In this document: positions 10,160 through 21,361 of the stretch, in pieces
Layout: each line of letters begins with the position of its first letter
How positions within the stretch are numbered: position 1 is the stretch's first letter
Assembly: GCA_018222985.1 (NCBI GenBank)
Contig: JAAEZG010000003.1
Location: 1 to 64,000 of the forward strand
Reading direction: 5' to 3'
Origin: Gammaproteobacteria bacterium
GTDB taxonomy: Bacteria > Pseudomonadota > Gammaproteobacteria > Enterobacterales > Alteromonadaceae
Length of the DNA: 64,000 nucleotides
Position numbers and translations under genes: made by a program
The notes under the pieces: generated by a model
Databases searched by the model: none
The model's input: only the letters and a program-made list of their open reading frames with translations
Told to the model about the DNA's origin: nothing

Positions 10160-11449
10160 ATGAACGTATTGGTGATTGGCGGCGGCGGCCGTGAACATGC
10201 TTTAGCATGGAAAGCGGCGCAAGCCGACGATGTAAATACCGTATTTGTTGCGCCAGGCAATGCCGGAACGGCGCTAGAAGCCAATGTCAAAAATGTACCG
10301 ATCGCTGCTGACGATGTTGAAGGGCTACTTAATTTCGCCCAACAAAATCACATTGACCTCACTATTGTCGGGCCAGAAGCGCCGCTAGTGCTGGGCGTGG
10401 TTGATGCGTTTGGTGCCGCAAATTTGGCGATATTTGGCCCAACCAAGGGGGCTGCGCAACTTGAAGGCTCAAAAGCTTTTAGCAAAGACTTTCTAGCGCG
10501 ACATAATATTCCAACCGCTGCATACGGCACATTTACTGATATCGACAGCGCAAAAAGCTATGTTCAGCAACAAGGCACGCCGATTGTCATTAAAGCGGAC
10601 GGTTTAGCTGCTGGCAAAGGCGTGATTATCGCCCAAACCGAAGCGGAAGCGTTTGCTGCTATTGATGACATGTTAGCGGGTAACCGTTTCGGCGAAGCGG
10701 GCAGTCGCGTCGTTATTGAAGAATTTCTAGTTGGCGAAGAAGCGAGTTTTATTGTCATGGTGGATGGCAAAACCGCTCTGCCGTTTGCATCAAGCCAAGA
10801 TCATAAAGCCCGCGACAATGGCGATAAGGGGCCAAACACCGGTGGCATGGGTGCCTATTCACCTGCCCCTGTTGTTACCCCTTCTGTCCATGACTGGGTC
10901 ATGCAGCATGTTATTCAGCCAACCGTGGAAGGAATGGCTGCAGAAGGTCATCCGTATACTGGCTTTTTATATGCGGGCTTAATGATTGCGCCAGACGGCA
11001 CGGCCAAAGTGTTGGAATATAACTGCCGCTTTGGTGACCCAGAAACCCAACCTATTATGCTGCGTTTGCAGTCAAATCTTGTTGAATTGTGCTTAGCTGC
11101 ATGTGCTGGCGAGCTTGATGGTCGCAACATCGAATTTGACCCACGCGCTACTGTAGGCGTGGTGATGGCCGCTGGAGGCTACCCAGACAGCTACAACAAA
11201 GGCGATGTTATTAGCGGTATTGAAGCTGCCGAAGCTGAAGGCGTCAAAGTATTTCATGCCGGCACCGCGCTGAACGAGAGTAACCAATTAGTTACTGCCG
11301 GTGGCCGAGTGCTTTGTGTGACTGCGTTAGGTGATAACGTGACAGCCGCTCAGCAAAACGCCTATGCTGGTTTGCATAAAATCAGTTGGGACAACGCTTA
11401 TTATCGTACCGACATAGCGCACCGCGCCGTAAGCCGCGAACAAGCATAG
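10160..11449 (+). CDS. purD: Phosphoribosylamine-glycine ligase (GAR synthetase)
   Basis: PurD joins glycine to phosphoribosylamine with ATP, the second step of purine synthesis. The 429-residue ATP-grasp enzyme begins MNVLVIGGGGREHALAWK, binds ATP through KADGLAAGKGV, and has the conserved DHKARDNGDKGPNTGGMG and YNCRFGDPETQ. It starts 11 bases after the lipoprotein gene, so the three genes from purH are probably co-transcribed up to the terminator just after purD. Confidence 0.98.
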   Translation: MNVLVIGGGGREHALAWKAAQADDVNTVFVAPGNAGTALEANVKNVPIAADDVEGLLNFAQQNHIDLTIVGPEAPLVLGVVDAFGAANLAIFGPTKGAAQLEGSKAFSKDFLARHNIPTAAYGTFTDIDSAKSYVQQQGTPIVIKADGLAAGKGVIIAQTEAEAFAAIDDMLAGNRFGEAGSRVVIEEFLVGEEASFIVMVDGKTALPFASSQDHKARDNGDKGPNTGGMGAYSPAPVVTPSVHDWVMQHVIQPTVEGMAAEGHPYTGFLYAGLMIAPDGTAKVLEYNCRFGDPETQPIMLRLQSNLVELCLAACAGELDGRNIEFDPRATVGVVMAAGGYPDSYNKGDVISGIEAAEAEGVKVFHAGTALNESNQLVTAGGRVLCVTALGDNVTAAQQNAYAGLHKISWDNAYYRTDIAHRAVSREQA

Positions 11450-11479
11450 AAAAAACGCGCCTATCTGGCGCGTTTTTTT
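11450..11479. terminator. Bidirectional terminator between purD and maoP
   Basis: AAAAAACGCGCC (11450-11461) and GGCGCGTTTTTT (11467-11478) form a 12-bp stem with a five-base loop. A-runs and T-runs on both flanks allow it to end purD on the plus strand and maoP (stop at 11483) on the minus strand. Confidence 0.85.
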
Positions 11480-11482
11480 GCG

Positions 11483-11851
11483 TTAGTCTTCAACCACCAA
11501 GTCGTCATCGTCGCCACCGCCACTGATTTCAAAAGCTTCATCAGTGTAGCGGCTGCGGCCGTACATGCTGCCCACTTTCGGACGGTTAATGCGCGCTTGG
11601 TATTTCGACCACGCTTTTTCCAGCGGTGACTCTGCGGCTTTTTCGCCACGCGCAACAGAAAGCAATGATTGCTCTTCGGCCGACTCTGGCTCTAATTCGC
11701 CGCTCATCAAAGCTGCAATCAAGCTGCCATGTTTCGCAATTAAGTCACTTTCGCGAATAGAAAAATCACCCGAACGAGCGAACCCGTAGGGATAGTTTTT
11801 GAAGTCGTTAAACGGCTTCTTGATAATGTGATCACGGTTCATTGTTGCCAT
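11483..11851 (-). CDS. maoP: Macrodomain Ori organisation protein MaoP (DUF413/YifE)
   Basis: The 122-residue protein resembles E. coli MaoP (formerly YifE), which with the maoS site shapes the Ori macrodomain of the chromosome. Shared features are YPYGFARSGDF near the N-terminus (E. coli HYPRGFSRHGDF), a central VARGEKAAESPLEKAWSKY (CRGE...VWSKY) and a following RINRP, then an acidic tail. GGAGG lies nine bases before the chosen ATG; a second in-frame ATG is three codons later. Function in this organism is inferred by homology only. Confidence 0.85.
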   Translation of the reverse strand: MATMNRDHIIKKPFNDFKNYPYGFARSGDFSIRESDLIAKHGSLIAALMSGELEPESAEEQSLLSVARGEKAAESPLEKAWSKYQARINRPKVGSMYGRSRYTDEAFEISGGGDDDDLVVED

Positions 11852-11963
11852 TGTGTGCCCATCCTCCAGACCAACAACTACAGGTAAACGGTAACGCCTC
11901 TATGCGTCACTGACGATATAGAGGCGAAACTTAGGTTTGTCAACAATTATTCGTTTTTTGGCA

Positions 11964-14156
11964 TTAAAAAGTATAGTAAAGTGCCGCGCCAACACTTAAG
12001 CCAGACTCGGCAAGCACAGCTAGTTGTGGGTCACCTTCGGCCATGCCACTGACACGCGAATTCCGCCAATACTGTCTGTCCGTTAAGTTGAAAACCCCCA
12101 CGCTTACATTTGCATTGGTATTCACATACCAACGCGTTAACCAGTCCAACGTGGCGTAACCTGGTGCCGAAAATAAATCTTCTCCACCTTCGTCAACCAG
12201 ATCGCGCTGGCCACGAACTGCAGTGAAAACCAATCGAGAGTCCCAAGTATCGGCACTATACTGAATTTCCGCGATAGCTCGAGGTGGTGCGACATCGGCA
12301 ATGGCACGGCCGGTTTGATGGTCCTCTCCGCGGCTGTATTCGGCGCTAAGCGAAGTAGACCATGAATCACTCAGCTGTTGTGAGAACGTCGCTTCTAGGC
12401 CCTCTATGACCACTTTATCGCGGTTTATCGATTGAAACACTAATAGCTGTCGTACGGGGTCAAAACCAAGCGCCGCACGGCTTTGAATAAAGTCGCTGTA
12501 TCGATTGTGATAAGCAGTTAGCGACCACTCACTTTTAGATGAACGTCCGCGAATACCAGTTTCGAACGCATACCCGCGCTCGGCTTTTAAGTCTGGGTTG
12601 GCAATGGCAATGACATTAAACTGCGGATAATACAGCCCGATGTTGACATCAGAGAATGGCGGAGCACGGTACCCGCGCGCGTATTGCGCAAACCATTCGG
12701 CGTTGTCAGCAATCGGCCATACCACGCCAAGCTTTGGTAACCATGCGTCATGAGTTAGGTTGGTAATTTCTGTATTTGGATATCGCGCTTCAAATAATGC
12801 GTCATCACGGGTGCGCAAGCGGTAATGCTCGTATCGCAAGCCTGGGCTAATAACCGGCCCATCGCGCCATAACTCAAATTCGTCATGGGCATACACGCCA
12901 AGCTCGGTAACCCGCGTGCGCGGGAAATCGCGCAATGGAAAGGTTTCACCGAGTAATACGTTGGTTGAGTCGCCAGTGGTTAAGTTTGTCTGCAGGGCGT
13001 CACGCTGATCTTCAAGCTCCGAACTTGATAGCTCGAAGCCATACCCCATTCGATGACGACTATTGGCAAGGTGAAAATCAGTTTCTAAATCTGCGCCCAT
13101 GCCTGTCGTTGCTTGCGAGAAATCAAAGAGCCGTTGAATATCTAAAGGCTCTGGCAACAGCATTCGCTGCTCAAATGAGTCTTGCTCAATAACGCTACGT
13201 TGGTGATAAACACGCCAATGGCCACGGTCAATCCATGCGCTTGGGGTCATGTCCAGGTCAGCCACAACACGATACTGATCACGACTATCATCGCCTATCA
13301 GGCTAGTCGTCGAGCGCAAACGACCGCTACCAATCACCGACTGAATATCAGTGTCGCGCGACTCACGCTGCATATCTAAGGTAATCCGCCACTGGCCCCA
13401 GTCGGAATCCGTCGCTGCGCGCAGCAAAACCGCCTGTTGTCGGCGGTGTTGACGATCGCGCTTATCACTCGGAGCGCCTTCTGCCTGTACGTCTTGACCG
13501 TACTGTAAAGCGGCAGCAATCATCAAACTTGAATTGTTGTTGGCAAATGCCGTGGCTGCCATCGCTTTAGCACGATTACTGTCGCTATTCACGCCCGTCT
13601 GTAACTTTGCCCCGTAATTGGCCGAGGTCAGTACGTCTTCGGCGTCAAGCAAGTGCACCGCCACCACGCCACCAAGGGCTTTGCTGCCGTACAACGTTGA
13701 CGCTGGCCCGCGTAATATTTCAACGCGGCTGGCTAAGCCAAGTTCTAATAAGCCTCGGCCTGTGTTTGAGTAAGTTCCTACCGCAAAATAATCCGCGACA
13801 GGTATTTGATCAATTACGACTGCGGTACGGTTACCGCCAATACCACGAATACGAAAACCGCTGTGACCAAACCGGCTAGTAGTGTCATCGAGTTCGACTC
13901 CAGGTTGATAACGCACCATATCGGCTGCGTTGAGAACGAGGTCGCGCTGTAGGTCTTCTTCACTAATGATAGAGACCGTTCCTGCAACCTCTGAAAGTTG
14001 TCGTGGTTGCCGGTGAGCAACCACGGTGATTGTTTCCATTACCTGCTCTTGCTGAGCTGTTTCTGCTTCGTTCACTTCTTGTGGTAAAGCCAGTGCTAAC
14101 GAGGGCAGTACACCGACTGCCCCCGCCACAACACCAGCAAGTGCTGATAGTTTCAC
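11964..14156 (-). CDS. TonB-dependent outer-membrane receptor, heme-type
   Basis: This 730-residue outer-membrane transporter uses TonB/ExbB energy to import a large ligand. A signal peptide (about 1-23) is followed by a TonB-box-like METITVVA (about 40-47), a plug domain with RIRGIGGNRTAVVIDQIP and VEILRGPASTLYGSKALGG, and a 22-strand barrel ending in Phe. Heme-receptor-like motifs occur in the barrel: YRAP (about 495-498) and NPDL (about 518-521), variants of the FRAP/NPNL boxes. It begins two bases after the nitrite reductase stop, so it is second in that operon. Ligand assignment to heme is an inference from motifs and context. Confidence 0.85.
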   Translation of the reverse strand: MKLSALAGVVAGAVGVLPSLALALPQEVNEAETAQQEQVMETITVVAHRQPRQLSEVAGTVSIISEEDLQRDLVLNAADMVRYQPGVELDDTTSRFGHSGFRIRGIGGNRTAVVIDQIPVADYFAVGTYSNTGRGLLELGLASRVEILRGPASTLYGSKALGGVVAVHLLDAEDVLTSANYGAKLQTGVNSDSNRAKAMAATAFANNNSSLMIAAALQYGQDVQAEGAPSDKRDRQHRRQQAVLLRAATDSDWGQWRITLDMQRESRDTDIQSVIGSGRLRSTTSLIGDDSRDQYRVVADLDMTPSAWIDRGHWRVYHQRSVIEQDSFEQRMLLPEPLDIQRLFDFSQATTGMGADLETDFHLANSRHRMGYGFELSSSELEDQRDALQTNLTTGDSTNVLLGETFPLRDFPRTRVTELGVYAHDEFELWRDGPVISPGLRYEHYRLRTRDDALFEARYPNTEITNLTHDAWLPKLGVVWPIADNAEWFAQYARGYRAPPFSDVNIGLYYPQFNVIAIANPDLKAERGYAFETGIRGRSSKSEWSLTAYHNRYSDFIQSRAALGFDPVRQLLVFQSINRDKVVIEGLEATFSQQLSDSWSTSLSAEYSRGEDHQTGRAIADVAPPRAIAEIQYSADTWDSRLVFTAVRGQRDLVDEGGEDLFSAPGYATLDWLTRWYVNTNANVSVGVFNLTDRQYWRNSRVSGMAEGDPQLAVLAESGLSVGAALYYTF

Positions 14157-14158
14157 GC

Positions 14159-16357
<2,199 letters not shown>

Positions 16358-16398
16358 TAATGTAAGTAGGGTTTTTGGGCCATGGTGGGTACCCCGTA

Positions 16399-17682
16399 TT
16401 AGGTACGCACCTTTAATCCCCAGTCTTGCCAAGCCTGTTTTGCTAACTCCTCGCGAAACTGCGGGGCTGATATGCTAATTAAGGCTTCAGCCCGTTCGGT
16501 TAAGCTTTTTGCCCGTAAATTGGCGACACCATACTCGGTCACCACATAATGCACGTGCGCCCGGGTGGTCACGACACCCGCGCCTGGGTTTAGCATGCTG
16601 CTTATACGCGATACAGTTCCGCCACAGGCGGTTGCTGGTAGAGCGATCACCGAACGCCCACCCTCTGACAAGCTAGCTCCGCGCACGAAGTCCATCTGCC
16701 CGCCAACGCCTGAGTAAATTTTTGTGCCCATGGAATCAGCACAAACTTGGCCACTCAAATCAATTTGCAACGCGCTATTAATTGCCATGACTTGTTTGTT
16801 TTGGCGAATCACCGACGTGTCATTGGTGTACTCCACATCTAAAAACGCCACCATGGGGTTGTCATCAACAAAGTCGTAAAGCTGTTGGCTCCCCATCGCA
16901 AATGTGGTGACAATTCGGCCACGGTGTTTGCGTTTGCGCGAATTGTTTATCACCCCACTTTCTACTAGCGGCAATACACCGTCAGAAAACATCTCAGTAT
17001 GAATACCTAGGTCTTTGTGGTTACCTAAGCAGCGCAAGGTTGCGTCAGGAATAGCCCCTATGCCCATTTGTAAGCAGTCGCCGTCATTAATCAGGCCAGC
17101 CACACGTTCGCCAATTTGCGTGGTGATAGCCGACTGTTCAGGCTGCAAATGCAACGGCATTGGCGCAGAAAACTCAAAATAGCGGTCAATTTGCTTCAAC
17201 GAAATAAACGAGTCGCCATGGGTACGCGGCATTTGTGGGTTCACCCAAGCAATGACTTTTCGCGCCACCTGTAATGCGGCACGCGTCGCTTCAACCGAAA
17301 TACCTAAACTGCAGTTTCCGTGCTGATCGGGTGGAGAAACCTGAATTAATACTGCATCTAAATGCTGCTCGCCGGAGCGAAACAGCTTAGGAATTTCTGA
17401 CAAGAACATCGGCACATAGTCAGCTAACCCTTCATTTACCGCTGCGCGTGTTGATTTACCGACAAAGAACGCGCGCTGCCGTAAGTGACCTTGCAACTGA
17501 GGGTTACTTAAAATTTCACTGTGCTCGGTATGCAATTGCAATAAGGTCAAATTGCGCCGCTGTAACGCAACTTCTGCAAGGCCTTCTAGCAGCTTATACG
17601 GGGTGGCCGCCATGGACTGGCACCAAATAACATCGTCATTTTCAAGAATTTTGAGGGCATCTACCGCATTTTGCACGAGCAT
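16399..17682 (-). CDS. Acetyl-CoA hydrolase/transferase family protein
   Basis: Members move CoA between acyl groups or hydrolyse acyl-CoA through a glutamyl-CoA intermediate (for example acetate:succinate or 4-hydroxybutyrate CoA-transferases). The 427 residues show MGIGAIPDA, HTEMFSDG and GVGGQMDFVRGA, which are conserved in the family; the catalytic Glu cannot be fixed by eye. No partner enzyme adjoins it, so the acyl substrate cannot be named. It is transcribed toward nirS but separated from it by that gene's own promoter. Confidence 0.82.
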   Translation of the reverse strand: MLVQNAVDALKILENDDVIWCQSMAATPYKLLEGLAEVALQRRNLTLLQLHTEHSEILSNPQLQGHLRQRAFFVGKSTRAAVNEGLADYVPMFLSEIPKLFRSGEQHLDAVLIQVSPPDQHGNCSLGISVEATRAALQVARKVIAWVNPQMPRTHGDSFISLKQIDRYFEFSAPMPLHLQPEQSAITTQIGERVAGLINDGDCLQMGIGAIPDATLRCLGNHKDLGIHTEMFSDGVLPLVESGVINNSRKRKHRGRIVTTFAMGSQQLYDFVDDNPMVAFLDVEYTNDTSVIRQNKQVMAINSALQIDLSGQVCADSMGTKIYSGVGGQMDFVRGASLSEGGRSVIALPATACGGTVSRISSMLNPGAGVVTTRAHVHYVVTEYGVANLRAKSLTERAEALISISAPQFREELAKQAWQDWGLKVRT

Positions 17683-17742
17683 AGTGGTTCCTTTTCAGGT
17701 ACATTTTTGCCATATCAATTGGCAACAGTGAGTTTAGATACT

Positions 17743-18114
17743 ATGAAAGTATTCGTTATGCTCGGCGCAATCAATATGGCTATTGGGGTAATTCTTGGCG
17801 CATTTGGGGCACATGGCCTTGAGCACATTATTTCAGCAGATATGATCAAAGTGTTTCAAACAGGTGTGCAGTATCACATTTATCATGCTTTAGGGTTACT
17901 CATGGTTGCCGTATTGCTTATTCCTTATCCGCACGCTTCAGGCTTACGCACCGGTGGGTGGATTATGTTCGCCGGCATCATTTTGTTCTCCGGTAGTCTA
18001 TATTTACTGGCATTAACTGGCCTGAAGTTCTTTGGCCCCATCACTCCGCTTGGCGGCGTTTGTTTCATTGTGGCTTGGATATGGATATTTTGGGCGATGC
18101 TTAAGGAGTTTTAA
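17743..18114 (+). CDS. DUF423 family inner-membrane protein (YgdD-like)
   Basis: A small membrane protein of unknown function, widespread in bacteria. The chosen ATG gives 123 residues, the usual family size; an ATG at 17671 would add a hydrophilic stretch not expected in the family. Four hydrophobic segments are visible, with the family hallmarks GAFGAHGLE near the N-terminus and QYHIYHALGL in the second helix. The next gene starts within its stop codon (TAATG), so the two are coupled. Confidence 0.85.
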   Translation: MKVFVMLGAINMAIGVILGAFGAHGLEHIISADMIKVFQTGVQYHIYHALGLLMVAVLLIPYPHASGLRTGGWIMFAGIILFSGSLYLLALTGLKFFGPITPLGGVCFIVAWIWIFWAMLKEF

Positions 18115-18518
18115 TGACAAAATTCATTCTAATCACTCTATTGCTCGTTTGGGCAAGTCCAACGTTTGCCTGCAACAGCCCGTGGGAAAAATGCTGGGCT
18201 GGGCAAGAATTTAAAGACCATAAATGCAGCGCAGAAGCGCAATTAATGAGTGCTTATGAAGCCAAACGATGGCTACAAGAACACCCCCAGTGGCGGTTAC
18301 CAAACGCAGAAGAGCTGAAGCAACATTTTTTAAGTAGCAATGCCGATCACCTTCGTCAACTCGCTGCTGAGCAAGGGGTCAGCGCGGTATTAAGTGGCGA
18401 CGTTATGCAGCACGGCAATGAGCTACTTGCAGTATCGGTGAATATTCAAAATGGCGCTGTTGAATTGCAGCCATGGCGACAGCCACTGTTGGTGCTATGG
18501 AGGAAAACATCATGGTAA
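18114..18518 (+). CDS. Small exported protein of unknown function
   Basis: I do not recognise a firm family. The 134 residues start with a signal peptide cleaved after about residue 19 (TFA). The mature part has three cysteines (CNSPWEKCW and HKCS). WRLPNAEEL resembles the WRLPT-x-x-EL signature of DUF1566/Lcl_C domains, but the rest is too short for a full domain. It overlaps the stop of the DUF423 gene by one base and the following gene by seven, so the three form one operon. Confidence 0.6.
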   Translation: MTKFILITLLLVWASPTFACNSPWEKCWAGQEFKDHKCSAEAQLMSAYEAKRWLQEHPQWRLPNAEELKQHFLSSNADHLRQLAAEQGVSAVLSGDVMQHGNELLAVSVNIQNGAVELQPWRQPLLVLWRKTSW

Positions 18519-19165
18519 ACCTTAGAAAGGTCATGACACGATTGCCAATTTTTGCTGTTTCAAGCCTATTATTTTTCTTTAGTACGAATGCCAATGCCTG
18601 CTCTTGCATTGCCCCAAATACCGTGCGCGATTTCAATGAGGCGCAACACGTATTTTTGGCGCAAATAAAAGAAGTTATTGTGGTTCGCGCTGGGCATGAG
18701 GCGACCTACGACCCTGGTGAAGTTAATGGGTTATTTGACGTAGTGAAAACCTTTAAAGGCGAACCTGCTTATGTAACCCATTTAGTGGCGCAACATAAGC
18801 CTAACGGCGGAATGTGTGGCGAAACACTCACGCAGCAACTCTATCTTGTTTTTGCTCAAAGTGACGGTACGGTTGGTGTTAGCCTGTGCTCACCGACAAA
18901 AGTTGCGACGCGCTTAAGCCCAAATAAAATTGATCTTATTGAGCGCCTTGCCAACTCAGAGCAAGCCAAATATCTGAACGGTATATTTGATGCCGAAACG
19001 GGGCTTTTAGCGCTAGAGGGCAGTGCACAAGGCCAACCTATATTTGAAGGGCGTTTAGGAGTTTATGAAGGCCGCCATAGTGTTGAATTTGAAGGTTATC
19101 AGTTAACTAGTGGAGACTTGGTCATTAGCCAGGTTATAACCATCAATGAACAGGCTATGAAATAG
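18512..19165 (+). CDS. Exported protein with mature N-terminal Cys-Ser-Cys (TIMP/NTR-like)
   Basis: Function is unknown. GGAGG ten bases upstream selects the ATG at 18512 over two earlier in-frame ATGs. The 217 residues start with a signal peptide ending NANA, so the mature protein would begin CSCIAP (Cys30, Cys32). The following FNEAQHVFLAQI and two later cysteines (GGMCGE, SLCSP) resemble bacterial netrin/TIMP-like modules. The similarity was judged by eye. Its 3' end overlaps arsJ tail to tail by 11 bases. Confidence 0.6.
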   Translation: MVNLRKVMTRLPIFAVSSLLFFFSTNANACSCIAPNTVRDFNEAQHVFLAQIKEVIVVRAGHEATYDPGEVNGLFDVVKTFKGEPAYVTHLVAQHKPNGGMCGETLTQQLYLVFAQSDGTVGVSLCSPTKVATRLSPNKIDLIERLANSEQAKYLNGIFDAETGLLALEGSAQGQPIFEGRLGVYEGRHSVEFEGYQLTSGDLVISQVITINEQAMK

Positions 19166-20366
19166 CCTGTTCGCGCTTAGGAAGCCATGATACGGCTAGC
19201 GCTGCAAGCACCAGCATGGCGCTAGAAACCACTAAGCAGGCATTAAGCCCCCATTGCTGATAAACCCAACCCGACAGAACAGTACCTAGCAGACGGCCTG
19301 CGGCATTCGCCATGTAATAAAAACCGACATCGAGCGACACCCCATCGTGCCGTGAATAAGCCACAATCAAGTAACTGTGTAACGACGAATTGAGCGCAAA
19401 CAAAATACCAAAAATAGCTAGCCCAATAATGACAGTTTCAGCAACCGGCAATTGTTGCCAAAGCGCGATAGCGAGCACTAATGGCGCAGCGCATAACAAA
19501 CCAGCCCACACAACAATGTGCTGCCGTGCTGAAGCCAAGTTTGCACCGGTAAAACGTGGCGCCGCAGCCTGCACCACACCATAACCAATAACCCATGCAG
19601 CCAAAAAGCTTCCCACTTGCCAATGGCTCCAATTTAGCTGTGCAGCTAAGAAAACCGGAAGCGCAACCACAAACCAAACATCGCGCGCTCCAAACAGCAT
19701 AAACCGGGCGGCCGACAAAACATTAATCGGGCGGCTTTTTGACAGTAGCTGGCGAAACTTGGGTTTAAACGAAGCCTTCCCAACATCTTTGGTTAACACC
19801 ACCAAGCTTATTAACCACACCAATGTCAGCATAATCGCCATGCTGGCAATGGCCCAAGTGAAGCCCACCAGCGTGAGTAGCAAGCCACCTAAGAAGAAAC
19901 CAATACCTTTTAAGGTATTTTTTGAGCCTGTTAACAACGCCACCCATTTGTACAATTGGCCTTGATGGCTGTCGTCGACCAAAAGCTTAATGGTGCTTTT
20001 AGCACTCATTTTGTTCAAATCTTTGGCAATACCGGAAAGCGCCTGCGCTAGCATCACCCACAGCACCGTGAGCATGGTTGGCGGCACCAATAACATAGCA
20101 AGCGCTGCAATTTGTAGGCCTAAGCCAATATTCATGGTGCGGTTAAGCCCCCAATGGGCGCCTAACCAGCCACCAAACAAATTTGTTACGACCCCAAAAA
20201 ATTCGTAAAAAACAAAAAGCATGGCAACTTCAAGTGCGCTGTAACCAAGCTGGTGAAAATGCAATACCACCAGCATTCGTAACGCACCGTCGGTAAGGGT
20301 AAATGCCCAGTAGTTGCCGGTAACAATAAGGTATTGCCTAACCGCTGGGGCAAGCTGACTTAACAT
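19155..20366 (-). CDS. arsJ: Organoarsenical (1-arseno-3-phosphoglycerate) efflux permease ArsJ
   Basis: ArsJ is a major-facilitator permease that exports 1-arseno-3-phosphoglycerate, made from arsenate by the companion GAPDH. The product falls apart outside the cell, so the pair works as an arsenate pump. The 403 residues show about 12 hydrophobic segments and the family segments [19 protein letters not shown] and [14 protein letters not shown]. It overlaps the stop of the GAPDH gene by seven bases and is last in the operon. The assignment rests on both sequence and the GAPDH neighbour. Confidence 0.93.
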   Translation of the reverse strand: MLSQLAPAVRQYLIVTGNYWAFTLTDGALRMLVVLHFHQLGYSALEVAMLFVFYEFFGVVTNLFGGWLGAHWGLNRTMNIGLGLQIAALAMLLVPPTMLTVLWVMLAQALSGIAKDLNKMSAKSTIKLLVDDSHQGQLYKWVALLTGSKNTLKGIGFFLGGLLLTLVGFTWAIASMAIMLTLVWLISLVVLTKDVGKASFKPKFRQLLSKSRPINVLSAARFMLFGARDVWFVVALPVFLAAQLNWSHWQVGSFLAAWVIGYGVVQAAAPRFTGANLASARQHIVVWAGLLCAAPLVLAIALWQQLPVAETVIIGLAIFGILFALNSSLHSYLIVAYSRHDGVSLDVGFYYMANAAGRLLGTVLSGWVYQQWGLNACLVVSSAMLVLAALAVSWLPKREQAIS

Positions 20367-21361
20367 GAGCCAACCTTTTCAATTAGCTCAACGGTGCGAT
20401 TTGCGTAACCCCACTCATTGTCATACCACGCATAGATTTTGACATGGGTGCCGTTGATGACTTTCGTTGATAGCGCATCAATAATACTTGAGCGTGGATC
20501 GGTTTTATAATCAATGGACACCAACGGGCGCTCCTCGTAGCCAAGAATACCCTTGAGCTCATTTTGCGCGGCAGACTTTAGCCAGCCGTTAATTTCAGCA
20601 ACTGAAGTTGGCTTATTCACTTCAAATACGCAGTCAGTTAACGACGCATTGGCCAAGGGTACACGTACTGCATGGCCATCAATTTTGCCTTTAAGCTCAG
20701 GAAATATTTCCACAATAGCGGTTGCCGACCCCGTTGACGTTGGAATGAGGCTCATACCGCAAGCGCGGGCACGGCGCAGATCCTTATGCGGCGCATCGAG
20801 AATACTTTGGGTGTTGGTGAGGTCATGTATTGTGGTGATTGAGGCGTGTTTAATGCCAATTTTATCTTGTAGTACTTTCACGACCGGCGCCAAACAATTC
20901 GTGGTACATGAGGCCGCGGTAACAATTCGATGTTGTGCGGGGTCAAACAAGTGATCATTCACACCCATCACAATATTCAGCGCACCGGGCTCTTTTACCG
21001 GCGCTGAAACCACCACACGTTTTACCCCTTGCTCAAGGTAGTCATTCAGTACGCTGACGGTTTTCATTTTGCCCGATGCTTCGAGCACCACATCACAGTT
21101 GCGCCAGTTATTATCATGAATGGTTTTGTGGCGACTAAAGGCAATACGGCGCTCGCCAATAACTAAGGTGTCTCCATCGGCTGTTGCTTCATGCTGCCAG
21201 CGCCCATGTACCGAGTCAAAATTGAGCAAATGCGCAAAGGTTTCGGCATCGGCACCGGGGTCATTCACTTGCACAATGTCAAAAGCTGGATTATTCCACG
21301 CAATACGAAATGCTAAACGGCCAATGCGGCCTAAACCGTTAATTCCCAATTTAACTGTCAT
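20360..21361 (-). CDS. ArsJ-associated glyceraldehyde-3-phosphate dehydrogenase
   Basis: This GAPDH paralogue uses arsenate in place of phosphate to make 1-arseno-3-phosphoglycerate for ArsJ export. The start at 21361 follows GGAG and gives [15 protein letters not shown]; an upstream start would add 39 unrelated residues. The 333 residues have the NAD-binding [10 protein letters not shown], catalytic Cys152 in SCTTNC and the C-terminal WYDNEWGY. It overlaps the arsC-arsR stop by 11 bases and arsJ by seven. The dedicated arsenic role is inferred from these neighbours; a housekeeping GAPDH should exist elsewhere. Confidence 0.92.
   Translation of the reverse strand: MTVKLGINGLGRIGRLAFRIAWNNPAFDIVQVNDPGADAETFAHLLNFDSVHGRWQHEATADGDTLVIGERRIAFSRHKTIHDNNWRNCDVVLEASGKMKTVSVLNDYLEQGVKRVVVSAPVKEPGALNIVMGVNDHLFDPAQHRIVTAASCTTNCLAPVVKVLQDKIGIKHASITTIHDLTNTQSILDAPHKDLRRARACGMSLIPTSTGSATAIVEIFPELKGKIDGHAVRVPLANASLTDCVFEVNKPTSVAEINGWLKSAAQNELKGILGYEERPLVSIDYKTDPRSSIIDALSTKVINGTHVKIYAWYDNEWGYANRTVELIEKVGSC

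Noticed and set aside
12137-13879. Several open frames of 60-90 codons on both strands inside the TonB receptor gene.
   Set aside because: They are shadows of a long, clearly coding frame and have no start signals or recognisable products.
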